Assembly: GCA_017505725.1 (NCBI GenBank)
Contig: JAFVOR010000006.1
Span: forward strand, 1 to 34,057
DNA: 34,057 nt
Source of the DNA: Alistipes sp.
GTDB taxonomy: Bacteria; Bacteroidota; Bacteroidia; Bacteroidales; Rikenellaceae
Direction of reading: 5' to 3'
Positions 17,610-24,873 of the stretch are shown one piece after another. Below the pieces are notes generated by a model that was given only the letters and a program-made list of their open reading frames with translations, made no database searches and was not told the DNA's origin. Position numbers and translations under genes: made by a program. How positions within the stretch are numbered: the stretch's first letter is position 1; each line of letters opens with the position of its first letter.

Positions 17610-18875
17610 ATGAGGATATTGCGACATATAGCACAACCAAAGGGCAAGGGCATTACGCTTCTGCTCACCTTGCTGTTTGTTTGCATATCGTTCTCGAGCA
17701 ATGCACAGGTAAACCCATTTGCACGCGAGTTACGCAGCAAACGCACCATTGTGCGTGCAGGACAGATCTACACCCCCGACTCGTTGGAGGTGCGACGCAA
17801 CGACTCACTGCGTGTAGCAAAGTTGGCCGACACACTGCGTAAGCTTTCACCCGACTCACTTGCCAAGGTGGGCGAGATTGTGCGCAAGCAACTCCCCGAC
17901 TCACTCCGCAAAGAGATATTCGGTGCACCAAAGCTCGACTCACTCGCTGTGGACTCGCTAAAGCGTGATTCGCTGAAGATCGACTCCACACTCACCGAGC
18001 GTCAGCGCAAGCGCATCGAGAAGCGAGAGAATCGCACCCCATACTTCTCCGACTCGATGTCGTACCGCAGATTCACCCTCACCTCGGCAGTTCTGCCGGG
18101 CTATGGCCAGATCTACAACAAGCAGTATTGGAAACTGCCGATACTCTACTCCACTCTCGGAGCTTCGCTCGGTATGTGCATCTGGAGCGACACCAAGTAC
18201 AAGCCACTCAAGGCGCAGTACGAGAGCATCACCGACCAGAGTCTGCTCCGCACACCCGAGCTAAATGCCCTGCAGAGCGAGATGATAAAGTACAACACGA
18301 TGCGTCAGGCCTTTATGATTACGACCATCGCCTCGTATGTCTACTTCCTCGGTGATGCCGCAGTCAAGTACGCCACGAGTGAGGTGTCACCCGTAAATCG
18401 TGCCACCACACTTGCCCTCATCTGCCCGGGTGCCGGACAGATCTACAACAAGAGCTACTGGCGTGTGCCTATCGTGGTGGGAGGTTTTGCCACCACCATC
18501 TACTGTATCGACTGGAACAACCGAGGTTATCAGCGATTCAAGAAGGCCTACCGACTCAAGGCCGACTACGACGCCAACTCGCAACTCTACCCTAACGGTT
18601 CGCCCGACGAGTTTGCAGGTCGCTACAACACCTCGTTCCTCAAGAACCTTCGCAACAGCTATCGTCGTAACCGCGACTTGTGTATAATCCTCACCGCAGG
18701 ACTCTACATTCTTCAGGCTGTCGATGCCCACGTCGATGCACACCTGCAGAGCTACGACATATCCAAGGATTTGAGTGTAAGCCTCACACCTGCAATCGGT
18801 TACTCCTACAACCGTATGGCACCTTATAGCGGTGGAGGTACAACACTCGGTATGAACTTAAATTTCACATTCTAA
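17610..18875 (+). CDS. DUF5683 membrane protein with duplicated GQIYN segment
   Basis: The function is unknown. The 421-residue protein begins with a signal/hydrophobic segment ending near SNAQ (about residue 33). A linker of repeated DSL motifs follows (about 85-128: SPDSLAK, PDSLRK, DSLAVDSLKRDSLKIDS), and then the DUF5683-like membrane region. The LPGYGQIYNKQYW segment near residue 160 recurs as CPGAGQIYNKSYW near 272, each followed by hydrophobic stretches, and the C-terminal part has RRNRDL and DAHVDAHL. The C terminus ends in an aromatic residue. It is tightly placed between parB (3 bp) and mltD (3 bp), so a role near cell-wall or envelope maintenance is inferred only from context. Confidence 0.8.
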   Translation: MRILRHIAQPKGKGITLLLTLLFVCISFSSNAQVNPFARELRSKRTIVRAGQIYTPDSLEVRRNDSLRVAKLADTLRKLSPDSLAKVGEIVRKQLPDSLRKEIFGAPKLDSLAVDSLKRDSLKIDSTLTERQRKRIEKRENRTPYFSDSMSYRRFTLTSAVLPGYGQIYNKQYWKLPILYSTLGASLGMCIWSDTKYKPLKAQYESITDQSLLRTPELNALQSEMIKYNTMRQAFMITTIASYVYFLGDAAVKYATSEVSPVNRATTLALICPGAGQIYNKSYWRVPIVVGGFATTIYCIDWNNRGYQRFKKAYRLKADYDANSQLYPNGSPDEFAGRYNTSFLKNLRNSYRRNRDLCIILTAGLYILQAVDAHVDAHLQSYDISKDLSVSLTPAIGYSYNRMAPYSGGGTTLGMNLNFTF

Positions 18876-18878
18876 ACT

Positions 18879-20240
18879 ATGCAGCAACGCACTCTCGTAC
18901 TGCTCGTTTTGCTACTCCTATGCGCCCCTGTCACCTACGCAGCCAAGCGCAAGAGCAACAAAGAGCAGCAACAAACCGTCGTCATACCCGTCTACGACAC
19001 CATCCGCGTGGTGGTGACCGACACCATCAAGGTTGAGCCTAAACCCGCACCTCGCATCGACACGCTCCGCCTTGCTCACACCCCCGCCGAGATAGACTCG
19101 TTGGTCGAGGTGTGGTCGGCACTCCATCAGGCACAGGGCGAGAAGCGATTCTTCGAACTCTACAATGGTGATGCCGACTCGGTAGCATCGATGCCAGTGG
19201 ATACACTCTACAAGCGACGACTCCACGATATGGTATCGCCTGTGCATCTGCCCTACAACTACATCGTGCGCAACTACATCAACCAATACCTCGCAGGTCG
19301 CTGGAGTCCGTTGCGAAATGTTCTGGCACTCTCGGCATACTACTTCCCGATTATCGAGGAGATGCTCCACGCTGCCGATCTGCCTCTCGAACTGCGCTAC
19401 CTCCCCATCATCGAGTCGAACCTCTCGATTCGTGCCACCTCACGAATGGGTGCTGTGGGATTGTGGCAGTTTATGCCGGCTACGGGCAAGAATCTCGGTC
19501 TGGAGATCAACTCGCTGGTAGACGAGCGTTGCGACATCGTCAAGTCGACTCGCGCGGCGTGTCAATTCCTCAGCCACCTATATAAAGTATATGGCGACTG
19601 GACACTTGCCATTGCCGCCTACAACTGTGGCCCGGGCAATGTGAATCGTGCCATTGCTCGCGCGGGTACAGAGTGCAAGAGTTTCTGGGATGTCTACGAC
19701 TATCTGCCGAAGGAGACTCGAGGCTATGTACCGAAGTTCGTGGCTGCCGCCTACGCCTACACCTACCACGAAGCACACGGCATCACACCAGGCACCACAC
19801 CCGTATGCGTATCTACCGACACGGTGATGGTGCACAAGGTGATGCACCTTGGTCAGGTAGCCTCGACGCTCAACATCCCTATCGAGACGCTGCGTGACCT
19901 GAATCCGCAGTACAAGCTCGACATCATCCCTGCCACCACCAAGTCCTATGCACTGCGTCTGCCTACCCGCTACACCAGCGAGTTTGTCAGCCACGAGAAG
20001 GAGATTCACAGCAAGGACTCGCTCTACCTCAAGGAGTATATCAACCCCGCCAACCTTGAGAAGAAGCGTGCCGAGGGTGTGGGCTACATCTACACGGTGC
20101 GTAGCGGCGACAATCTTGGCCTTATCGCCAAGCGCAACCGCACCACCGTCAAGGAGATTATGAAGTGGAACAATCTCAAATCGACAGTTATCCGCCCAGG
20201 ACAGAAGCTCCGCATCGAGAAGCCAAAGCCGCGAGCGTAG
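18879..20240 (+). CDS. mltD: Membrane-bound lytic murein transglycosylase D-like, with LysM
   Basis: This enzyme cleaves peptidoglycan glycan strands to 1,6-anhydro products. The 453-residue protein has a signal peptide (to about YAAK, residue 22). An SLT domain covers about 160-285: the catalytic Glu is in YLPIIESNL (about 178), with GAVGLWQFMPATG and AIAAYNCGPGNVNRA. A weak LysM-like stretch lies at about 310-360, and a clear C-terminal LysM (YTVRSGDNLGLIAKRN, about 402-446) binds the glycan. It is the third gene after parB and DUF5683, separated by 3 bp. Confidence 0.92.
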   Translation: MQQRTLVLLVLLLLCAPVTYAAKRKSNKEQQQTVVIPVYDTIRVVVTDTIKVEPKPAPRIDTLRLAHTPAEIDSLVEVWSALHQAQGEKRFFELYNGDADSVASMPVDTLYKRRLHDMVSPVHLPYNYIVRNYINQYLAGRWSPLRNVLALSAYYFPIIEEMLHAADLPLELRYLPIIESNLSIRATSRMGAVGLWQFMPATGKNLGLEINSLVDERCDIVKSTRAACQFLSHLYKVYGDWTLAIAAYNCGPGNVNRAIARAGTECKSFWDVYDYLPKETRGYVPKFVAAAYAYTYHEAHGITPGTTPVCVSTDTVMVHKVMHLGQVASTLNIPIETLRDLNPQYKLDIIPATTKSYALRLPTRYTSEFVSHEKEIHSKDSLYLKEYINPANLEKKRAEGVGYIYTVRSGDNLGLIAKRNRTTVKEIMKWNNLKSTVIRPGQKLRIEKPKPRA

Positions 20241-20640
20241 TGAGAATGCAAAATGCAAAATGCAAAATTGAGAATGAAGGGTTAGTAAAGGCTAGTAAAG
20301 GCTAGTAAGGGGCGTTAAGGGTAGTTAATGGGAGTTAAGGGTGATTAATGTTTTTGCGCTTTAGCGCACCCCTAACGACACTAACGCCTCTAACCGACGC
20401 TGCGGAGCGAGAGCAGAGGGCAAACTTGTTTGCACTATGCCGAGCCGCGAGGAGGAAAAGACTGCTTCGCAGGCTTAACGACCCTAATTAACTTGCGCCT
20501 TGACCACCCTCGGAGTCCCCGCAACCTCTCAGCCTCCCGCGCATCCTATCAAGCACCGCAGGTGCGAATCCTATCAAATCCTATCAAATCCTATAATCGT
20601 TGCGCCGTGATGCCCTTCGGAGTCTCCTCAACCATCCCCC
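20241..20640. repeat. Repeat spacer downstream of mltD with boxes B7 and B8
   Basis: There is no gene. The spacer holds: ATGCAAA units (20246-20268); (ggctagtaaa) units (20279-20316); gttaaggg units and the attaatg segment; a GCGCT-TTA-GCGC-type hairpin near 20357; the gttagaggc spacer interrupted by module A copy 3 (20394-20477); box B7 (20493-20519, minus); the taggattt spacer with GCACC-GCA-GGTGC; and box B8 (20600-20627, minus). The order mirrors 12912-13222 read in reverse. Confidence 0.85.
20394..20477 (+). repeat. Module A repeat, copy 3 (inserted in a box B spacer)
   Basis: The central stem GCAAAC-TT-GTTTGC matches copy 1. The terminal hairpin is ACTGC-TTC-GCAGG rather than CCTGC-GAA-GCAGG, so the loop is in the opposite orientation. 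It is flanked on both sides by TAA within an otherwise continuous gttagaggc spacer. Confidence 0.85.
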
Positions 20641-20641
20641 A

Positions 20642-20676
20642 CAAAAAAGTGGAGATTCCCAAACGGAAATCTCCAC
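20642..20676 (-). terminator. Terminator of the small outer-membrane protein gene
   Basis: On the minus strand a GTGGAGATT stem (plus-strand 20649-20657 with 20668-20676) closes a short loop and is followed by TTTTTTG. It begins 22 bp after the stop codon. Confidence 0.85.
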
Positions 20677-20698
20677 CAAAACTTTGTACAAATCTATA

Positions 20699-21193
20699 TT
20701 AGAAGTGCCAAGTTGCCGAAAGAGCGACATTAGCAAAACCTGGGCCATAGATACCTACATGTTTTGTATCACCCGCATACTTACCAAAAGTGCCACCAAT
20801 TGCAATCATTGGCGAGTAGTCGAGAGCCAAACGAATAGGCACCTTGTTGAACTTGATACCGAACTTAACATCACCGGTAACACCACCATACATAAAGCCA
20901 CGGCTACCACCCAAGCTAGCACCAACACCAGCATCGAGGTACCACTTACCTACCGATGGAGTCCAATCCCAGTTGCAGCAGTTCCACTGGTGGAGAGCTG
21001 TAAAGTCAGCAGCAAGACCACCGAACAAACCGAGACGACCCTCAACATACTTATCCGACGAGTAGAAATACTCACCAACAGCCTGCACACCATAAGTTGC
21101 ACGGAGACCGGCAGCCCAGTTAGTCTTCTGAGCCGAAACGGTTGCTACACAAAGCACTGCTACCAAAACGAGAAAAATCTTTTTCATACGCAT
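20699..21193 (-). CDS. Small outer-membrane beta-barrel protein
   Basis: The function is unknown beyond a probable outer-membrane barrel. The 164-residue protein has a signal peptide (cleavage likely at SAQ, about residue 22). The mature part is rich in Gly and alternating aromatic/hydrophobic strands, such as AGLRATYGVQAVGEYFY and VKFGIKFNKVPIRLALDY, and ends in WHF with the terminal Phe typical of Bam substrates. Two cysteines are adjacent (NCCNW). Translation could begin at Met1 or at Met3 (21187); both keep the basic signal N-region. A strong TTTG-N19-TAAATTTG promoter and a terminator make it a single-gene unit. Confidence 0.8.
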   Translation of the reverse strand: MRMKKIFLVLVAVLCVATVSAQKTNWAAGLRATYGVQAVGEYFYSSDKYVEGRLGLFGGLAADFTALHQWNCCNWDWTPSVGKWYLDAGVGASLGGSRGFMYGGVTGDVKFGIKFNKVPIRLALDYSPMIAIGGTFGKYAGDTKHVGIYGPGFANVALSATWHF

Positions 21194-21249
21194 AAAAATT
21201 TAGATGTTAATAAATATAAGTATTACTATTTTTGCCAATTTTCCTATTG

Positions 21250-21280
21250 CAAATTTAGTTTTTTTTTCAGAAACTGCAAA
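21250..21280 (-). promoter_or_regulatory. Promoter of the small outer-membrane protein gene
   Basis: On the minus strand TTTG (21277-21280), 19 bp, then TAAATTTG (21250-21257): an exact Bacteroidota arrangement. The leader is about 55 nt. Confidence 0.85.
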
Positions 21281-21358
21281 TAATTTCAATATTTTTTATA
21301 GCAAAAAATCGCCATAGACCAAATTGAAAAACTATTTTCGATAAATCTTGGTTGAAAA

Positions 21359-21389
21359 TTTGCAAGTAACGAAATTTTCACTACCTTTG
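21359..21389 (+). promoter_or_regulatory. Promoter of tRNA-Val
   Basis: TTTG (21359-21362), 19 bp, then TACCTTTG (21382-21389). The tRNA begins 17 bp after the box. Confidence 0.85.
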
Positions 21390-21405
21390 CACCCGCAAAC
21401 ACAAA

Positions 21406-21480
21406 GGGAGCTTAGCTCAGCTGGTTTAGAGCATCTGCCTTACAAGCAGAGGGTCGGGGGTTCGAATCCCTCAGCTCCCA
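21406..21480 (+). tRNA. tRNA-Val (anticodon TAC)
   Basis: The acceptor GGGAGCT pairs with AGCTCCC. The D-arm is GCTC...GAGC, the anticodon arm TCTGC-CTTACAA-GCAGA gives anticodon TAC, and the T-arm is GGGGG-TTCGAAT-CCCTC. The discriminator is A at 21480 and CCA is not encoded. It has its own promoter and terminator. Confidence 0.97.
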
Positions 21481-21487
21481 CAAAATC

Positions 21488-21517
21488 AAGACGACTTCTT
21501 CAAGTCGTCTTTTTTTG
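21488..21517 (+). terminator. Terminator after tRNA-Val
   Basis: AAGACGACTT-CTTC-AAGTCGTCTT is a 10-bp stem followed by a run of T. Confidence 0.92.
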
Positions 21518-21760
21518 TGTCCGCTTCGGGCTTCGTTCAGCTGGTGGCGGTGTGGCAGAGTTGTCTGCGCTGTGTGCGTATGCGAGATAGTCATTGTTGC
21601 TACGCAACTACGATAGCAAATTAAATCTCATCAGCTCAAATAAATTTGGCTGCTGCTATTTAATTCACTCTCTAAAACCCGAGGGTTTTAATGCCTATCT
21701 CTCACACTCCGTCGCTTGCTCTGCTCAAACCTGCGGCAGCCGTTCGAATCCGAGGTGTCG
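21518..21760. other. Unexplained spacer with long imperfect dyad
   Basis: No gene is found. Several inward-facing complementary pieces are present: GCAGAG with CTCTGC, GAGATAG (about 21584-21590) with CTATCTC (about 21694-21700), and ATAGCA with TGCTAT. There is also a perfect TAAAACCC-GA-GGGTTTTA hairpin (21673-21690). The left part (GGTGTGGCAGAGTTGTCTGC) looks like the D-arm region of a Ser/Leu tRNA and the right end has GTTCGAATCC, but no tRNA can be folded. Confidence 0.4.
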
Positions 21761-22192
21761 GAGACTCCGAAGGTGGTCAAGGCGCAACAAATTTAGGGTC
21801 GTTAGAGGCGTTAGAGTCGTTAAGGGTGCGCGGGAGGCTGAGGGTTGAGGGAACTCCGAAGGTGGTCAAGGCGCAACGATTATAGGATTTGATAGGATTT
21901 GATAGGATTCGCACCTGCGGTGCTTGATAGGATGCGCGGGAAGCTGAGGGGTTGTCGGGAACTCCGAGGGGCATCACGGCGCAACAGAATTAAGGGCTAT
22001 TAAAGGCTATTAAGGGTTATTAAGGGTGCGCTACAAGCAAAAGAAAAAAAACATTAATCACCCTTAATCACCCTTAATCACCCTTAACTACCCTTAATCA
22101 CCCCTAACGACCCTAACGCCTCTAAAATAATTTTTAATTTTTAATTCTTAATTTTTAATTTTTATCGCCCTTAAAAAACCCTTACAGAAATA
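21761..22192 (+). repeat. Three chained box B cassettes (B9-B11) and trailing arrays
   Basis: The region holds box B9 (21762-21788), the gttagaggc spacer, a gggaggctgagggttg linker, box B10 (21850-21877), the taggattt spacer with GCACC-TGC-GGTGC, a gggaagctgagggg linker, variant box B11 (21958-21985), and the ggctattaa spacer. Then come attaatcaccctta units (22052-22105), ctaacgac units and an A/T 8-mer array (22129-22163). This is the longest chain of cassettes here. Confidence 0.85.
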
Positions 22193-22194
22193 AC

Positions 22195-22230
22195 AAAGTG
22201 TGCCCAAGCCCAAAAGATTGAACACACTTT
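22195..22230 (-). terminator. Possible terminator of the GH3 gene
   Basis: AAAGTGTG (22195-22202) pairs with CACACTTT (22223-22230) around a 20-nt loop, about 25 bp after the stop. The T-run on the minus strand is weak. Confidence 0.4.
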
Positions 22231-22253
22231 ATTGTTTAGATTATAAGGATAGC

Positions 22254-24731
22254 TTACTTAACGGTAAGTTTGCCATTGAGGCGGATGTCGGCAGACGAAG
22301 CGCCAACATAGACGCTGAATACGCCCGGCTCAACCTTGAACTTACGCTCGATAGGGTCGAAGAAGCGGAATGCCTCATCGTCGAGACGCACGCTCACACG
22401 CTTGGTCTCACCAGCCTTGAGGTAGACCTTATCGAAGCCCTTGAGCTCCTTGGCAGGGCGAACGAGCGAACACTCGTCATCGCCAACATATACCTGTGCA
22501 ACCTCGGCACCTGCCATCTTACCCGTATTCTTAAGATCGAAACTTACGACAAACTCCTTGCCCTCGGCCTTGATATCGAGGTTCGAATACTCAAACGAGG
22601 TGTAGCTCAAGCCGAAGCCGAATGGGAAGAGTGGCTTAACGCCAGTCTTTTCGTAGCCACGATAGCCCATAAATAAGCCCTCGCGGTACTCAACGCGAGC
22701 GTGTGGATTAATGGTGTGCGTGCGAACGCGATCAACATTCTCGTGGTAATTTGCTGCACTTGGGTTATCCTCCAACTTACTCTCTACAGAGATAGGCAAC
22801 TTGCCCGAAGGCGAGATCTTACCGGTAATAATCTCCGAGATGGCAAGACCACCCTGCTGACCCGGATACCAAGCCATCAACACAGCCTTAACCTTGTGCA
22901 TCCACGATGCCATCTCTACTGCACCACCTGCGTTCAACACAACCACGACATTCTTGTTGTGCTTGAGAACCATCTCCAAGTATTCAACCTGTCCGCGTGG
23001 AAGTTCGAAGGTACGATCGGAGTTCTCCTTCTCCGAACGCTTGCTGTGACCAAGACATACCACAACGCAATCAGCCTCGGCAAAGGTCTTTGCATTTGCG
23101 TTATCGTCGGTAAATGGAAGGTCGAACATCATCTCGGCATTGATTGAACCACCGAGATTCTGATGCTGCAACTCAATCTTGTAGGTCACGCCAGCCTTCA
23201 TCTCGAGAACCATATAACCCTCCTGATTGCTATCCTTGTGCCAACGGTCACGCATTACAAGTTGGTCATTGACATAGCAACGGTATCCGTCGTTGGTGTT
23301 TACTGTAAACTCGTAGACCACATCCTTGGCAGGCTTGTAATAGAATGTGTGGCGAGTCGACACATTGATCATATCGTTGTGTGCGCCAAAGACATTCTCC
23401 AAGATACCCACCTTGTCGGTTATGAAGCTGTGTGCCGGCTTACCCTGCAACTCGGCATTTGTGTAGTACTCGGCTGCAACACCCTTCTTGGTCAACGCCT
23501 TGTCGGCATAGACAACACCAGGAAGAGGCTTGACGGTGGTAGACATAGGCACGAATGTACTCTTGATCTTCTTGTCGATGCTCTTCATACCCTCGGCTAC
23601 CGAGCAGGCCATCAATGGGGTAACAAAGCCGCTACCGCCACCTGTTACAATCTTATCGGCGTTATGACCACAAACCACAACCTTACCCTTCTTGATAGGG
23701 AGGAAGTTATTCTCGTTCTTGAGCATCACGATTGCGCCACGCGAAAGCTCGTGAGCCACAGCGTCGCACTCAGGGTTGTTCTCCGGCAACGACTTGTCGA
23801 GCTGCTCACGCTTGTCGAACTCGAAAGCGAAGATGGTCTGGATGATATTCTGACACTTTTTGTCGAGTGCACGCTCATCGATAACGCCCTGCTCAACCAA
23901 CTTCTTGATAAGCTCAGGCTTCTGGCACTGTGCCAATGGCATCTCCAAATCGACACCCCAGCGAGCTACATTCACAGGCGAGTAGCACGATGTCCAGTCC
24001 GACATAACAAAGCCATCGAAGCCCCACCAATCGCGCAAGACAGTCTGGTTGAGATACTTATCCTCCGATGCGTGTACGCCATTGAGGAGGTTGTACGAGG
24101 TCATAATAGTAGCTACATTACCCTCCTTGACTGCCTTCTCGAAAGCCGGGAGGTAGATCTCGTTCAAGGTACGCTCGTCAACATCCGTCGAGACGCTGTG
24201 GCGAGCCCACTCCTGATTGTTACCTGCAAAGTGCTTGATACAAGCCATCACACCCATACTCTGCACACCCTTGATGTAGGCAGAGGCAATCTCACCTGCA
24301 AGGAATGGATCCTCACCGAAGTACTCGAAGTTACGACCACACAATGGCGAACGATAGATGTTGGCACCAGGGCCAAGAAGGATATGCACACCGCGTGCAC
24401 GAGAGTCCTTACCGAGCGAAACACCCATCTTCTCGATGAGTTCGGTATCCCAAGTTGCAGCCGCTGCAACACCCGACGGGTAGAGGGTACTCTTGGTGTT
24501 GTTACGAACGCCCTGCGGACCATCGGCCATACGCACTGCAGGAAGACCAAGACGAGGAATCGCACGCACATACCAGCGTTTGTAACCACCGATGTAGTCG
24601 ATTTTCTCCTCGAGAGTCATCTTCTTGACCACCTCAGCAGCACGCTGTTTGTGAGCCTCGGTAACCTTGTACTGTGCCGACAACGAGAGTGTCAGCGCAG
24701 CAAACATTAGAAATAGAATTGTTTTTTTCAT
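22254..24731 (-). CDS. bglX: Glycoside hydrolase family 3 (beta-glucosidase-like), secreted
   Basis: This is a secreted retaining beta-glycosidase, probably acting on beta-linked gluco-oligosaccharides; the exact substrate is open. With the start at 24731 the protein has 825 residues, with signal peptide MKKTILFLMFAALTLSLSAQ. Order: GH3 barrel with nucleophile Asp245 (FVMSDWTS), the alpha/beta domain (VVVCGHNADK), a PA14-like insertion (TNDGYRCYVNDQLV and following), and a C-terminal fibronectin-III-like domain (AEVAQVYVGDDECS). A longer reading frame opens at 24785, but its first 18 codons overlap the TATCTTTG box at 24774-24781, and the signal peptide begins at 24731, so the shorter start is chosen. 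Confidence 0.9.
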   Translation of the reverse strand: MKKTILFLMFAALTLSLSAQYKVTEAHKQRAAEVVKKMTLEEKIDYIGGYKRWYVRAIPRLGLPAVRMADGPQGVRNNTKSTLYPSGVAAAATWDTELIEKMGVSLGKDSRARGVHILLGPGANIYRSPLCGRNFEYFGEDPFLAGEIASAYIKGVQSMGVMACIKHFAGNNQEWARHSVSTDVDERTLNEIYLPAFEKAVKEGNVATIMTSYNLLNGVHASEDKYLNQTVLRDWWGFDGFVMSDWTSCYSPVNVARWGVDLEMPLAQCQKPELIKKLVEQGVIDERALDKKCQNIIQTIFAFEFDKREQLDKSLPENNPECDAVAHELSRGAIVMLKNENNFLPIKKGKVVVCGHNADKIVTGGGSGFVTPLMACSVAEGMKSIDKKIKSTFVPMSTTVKPLPGVVYADKALTKKGVAAEYYTNAELQGKPAHSFITDKVGILENVFGAHNDMINVSTRHTFYYKPAKDVVYEFTVNTNDGYRCYVNDQLVMRDRWHKDSNQEGYMVLEMKAGVTYKIELQHQNLGGSINAEMMFDLPFTDDNANAKTFAEADCVVVCLGHSKRSEKENSDRTFELPRGQVEYLEMVLKHNKNVVVVLNAGGAVEMASWMHKVKAVLMAWYPGQQGGLAISEIITGKISPSGKLPISVESKLEDNPSAANYHENVDRVRTHTINPHARVEYREGLFMGYRGYEKTGVKPLFPFGFGLSYTSFEYSNLDIKAEGKEFVVSFDLKNTGKMAGAEVAQVYVGDDECSLVRPAKELKGFDKVYLKAGETKRVSVRLDDEAFRFFDPIERKFKVEPGVFSVYVGASSADIRLNGKLTVK

Positions 24732-24773
24732 AAAATTTATAATTATTGGTTGTGTAAATCTCCACCATCCGGA

Positions 24774-24781
24774 CAAAGATA
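24774..24781 (-). promoter_or_regulatory. -7 box of the GH3 gene
   Basis: TATCTTTG on the minus strand gives a leader of about 40 nt to the ATG at 24731. It is divergent from the PHP gene promoter. Confidence 0.7.
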
Positions 24782-24835
24782 GCACTTTTTTAGCTCATTT
24801 ACGAAATTCCATTCGACAAATCACGAATAATTTTA

Positions 24836-24843
24836 TAATTTTG
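24836..24843 (+). promoter_or_regulatory. -7 box of the PHP phosphoesterase gene
   Basis: TAATTTTG ends 30 bp before the ATG. The -33 element is weak (TTCG at 24812-24815). Confidence 0.65.
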
Positions 24844-24873
24844 CAGTAACAACTTATAACAAACAAAAAAACT

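Noticed and set aside
21348-21590. Short ORF across tRNA-Val
   Set aside because: It is produced by reading through the tRNA and its terminator.
21762-22010. CRISPR-like array (repeats at 88 and 108 bp)
   Set aside because: The spacers are themselves short tandem repeats shared between loci, lengths are too large, and there are no cas genes.
23163-24710. A 515-codon open frame opposite the GH3 gene
   Set aside because: It is a shadow frame of a gene with intact catalytic and signal-peptide features; there are no recognisable motifs of its own.
24732-24785. Longer N-terminus for the GH3 protein
   Set aside because: It would place 18 residues before a perfect signal peptide and overlap the promoter box.
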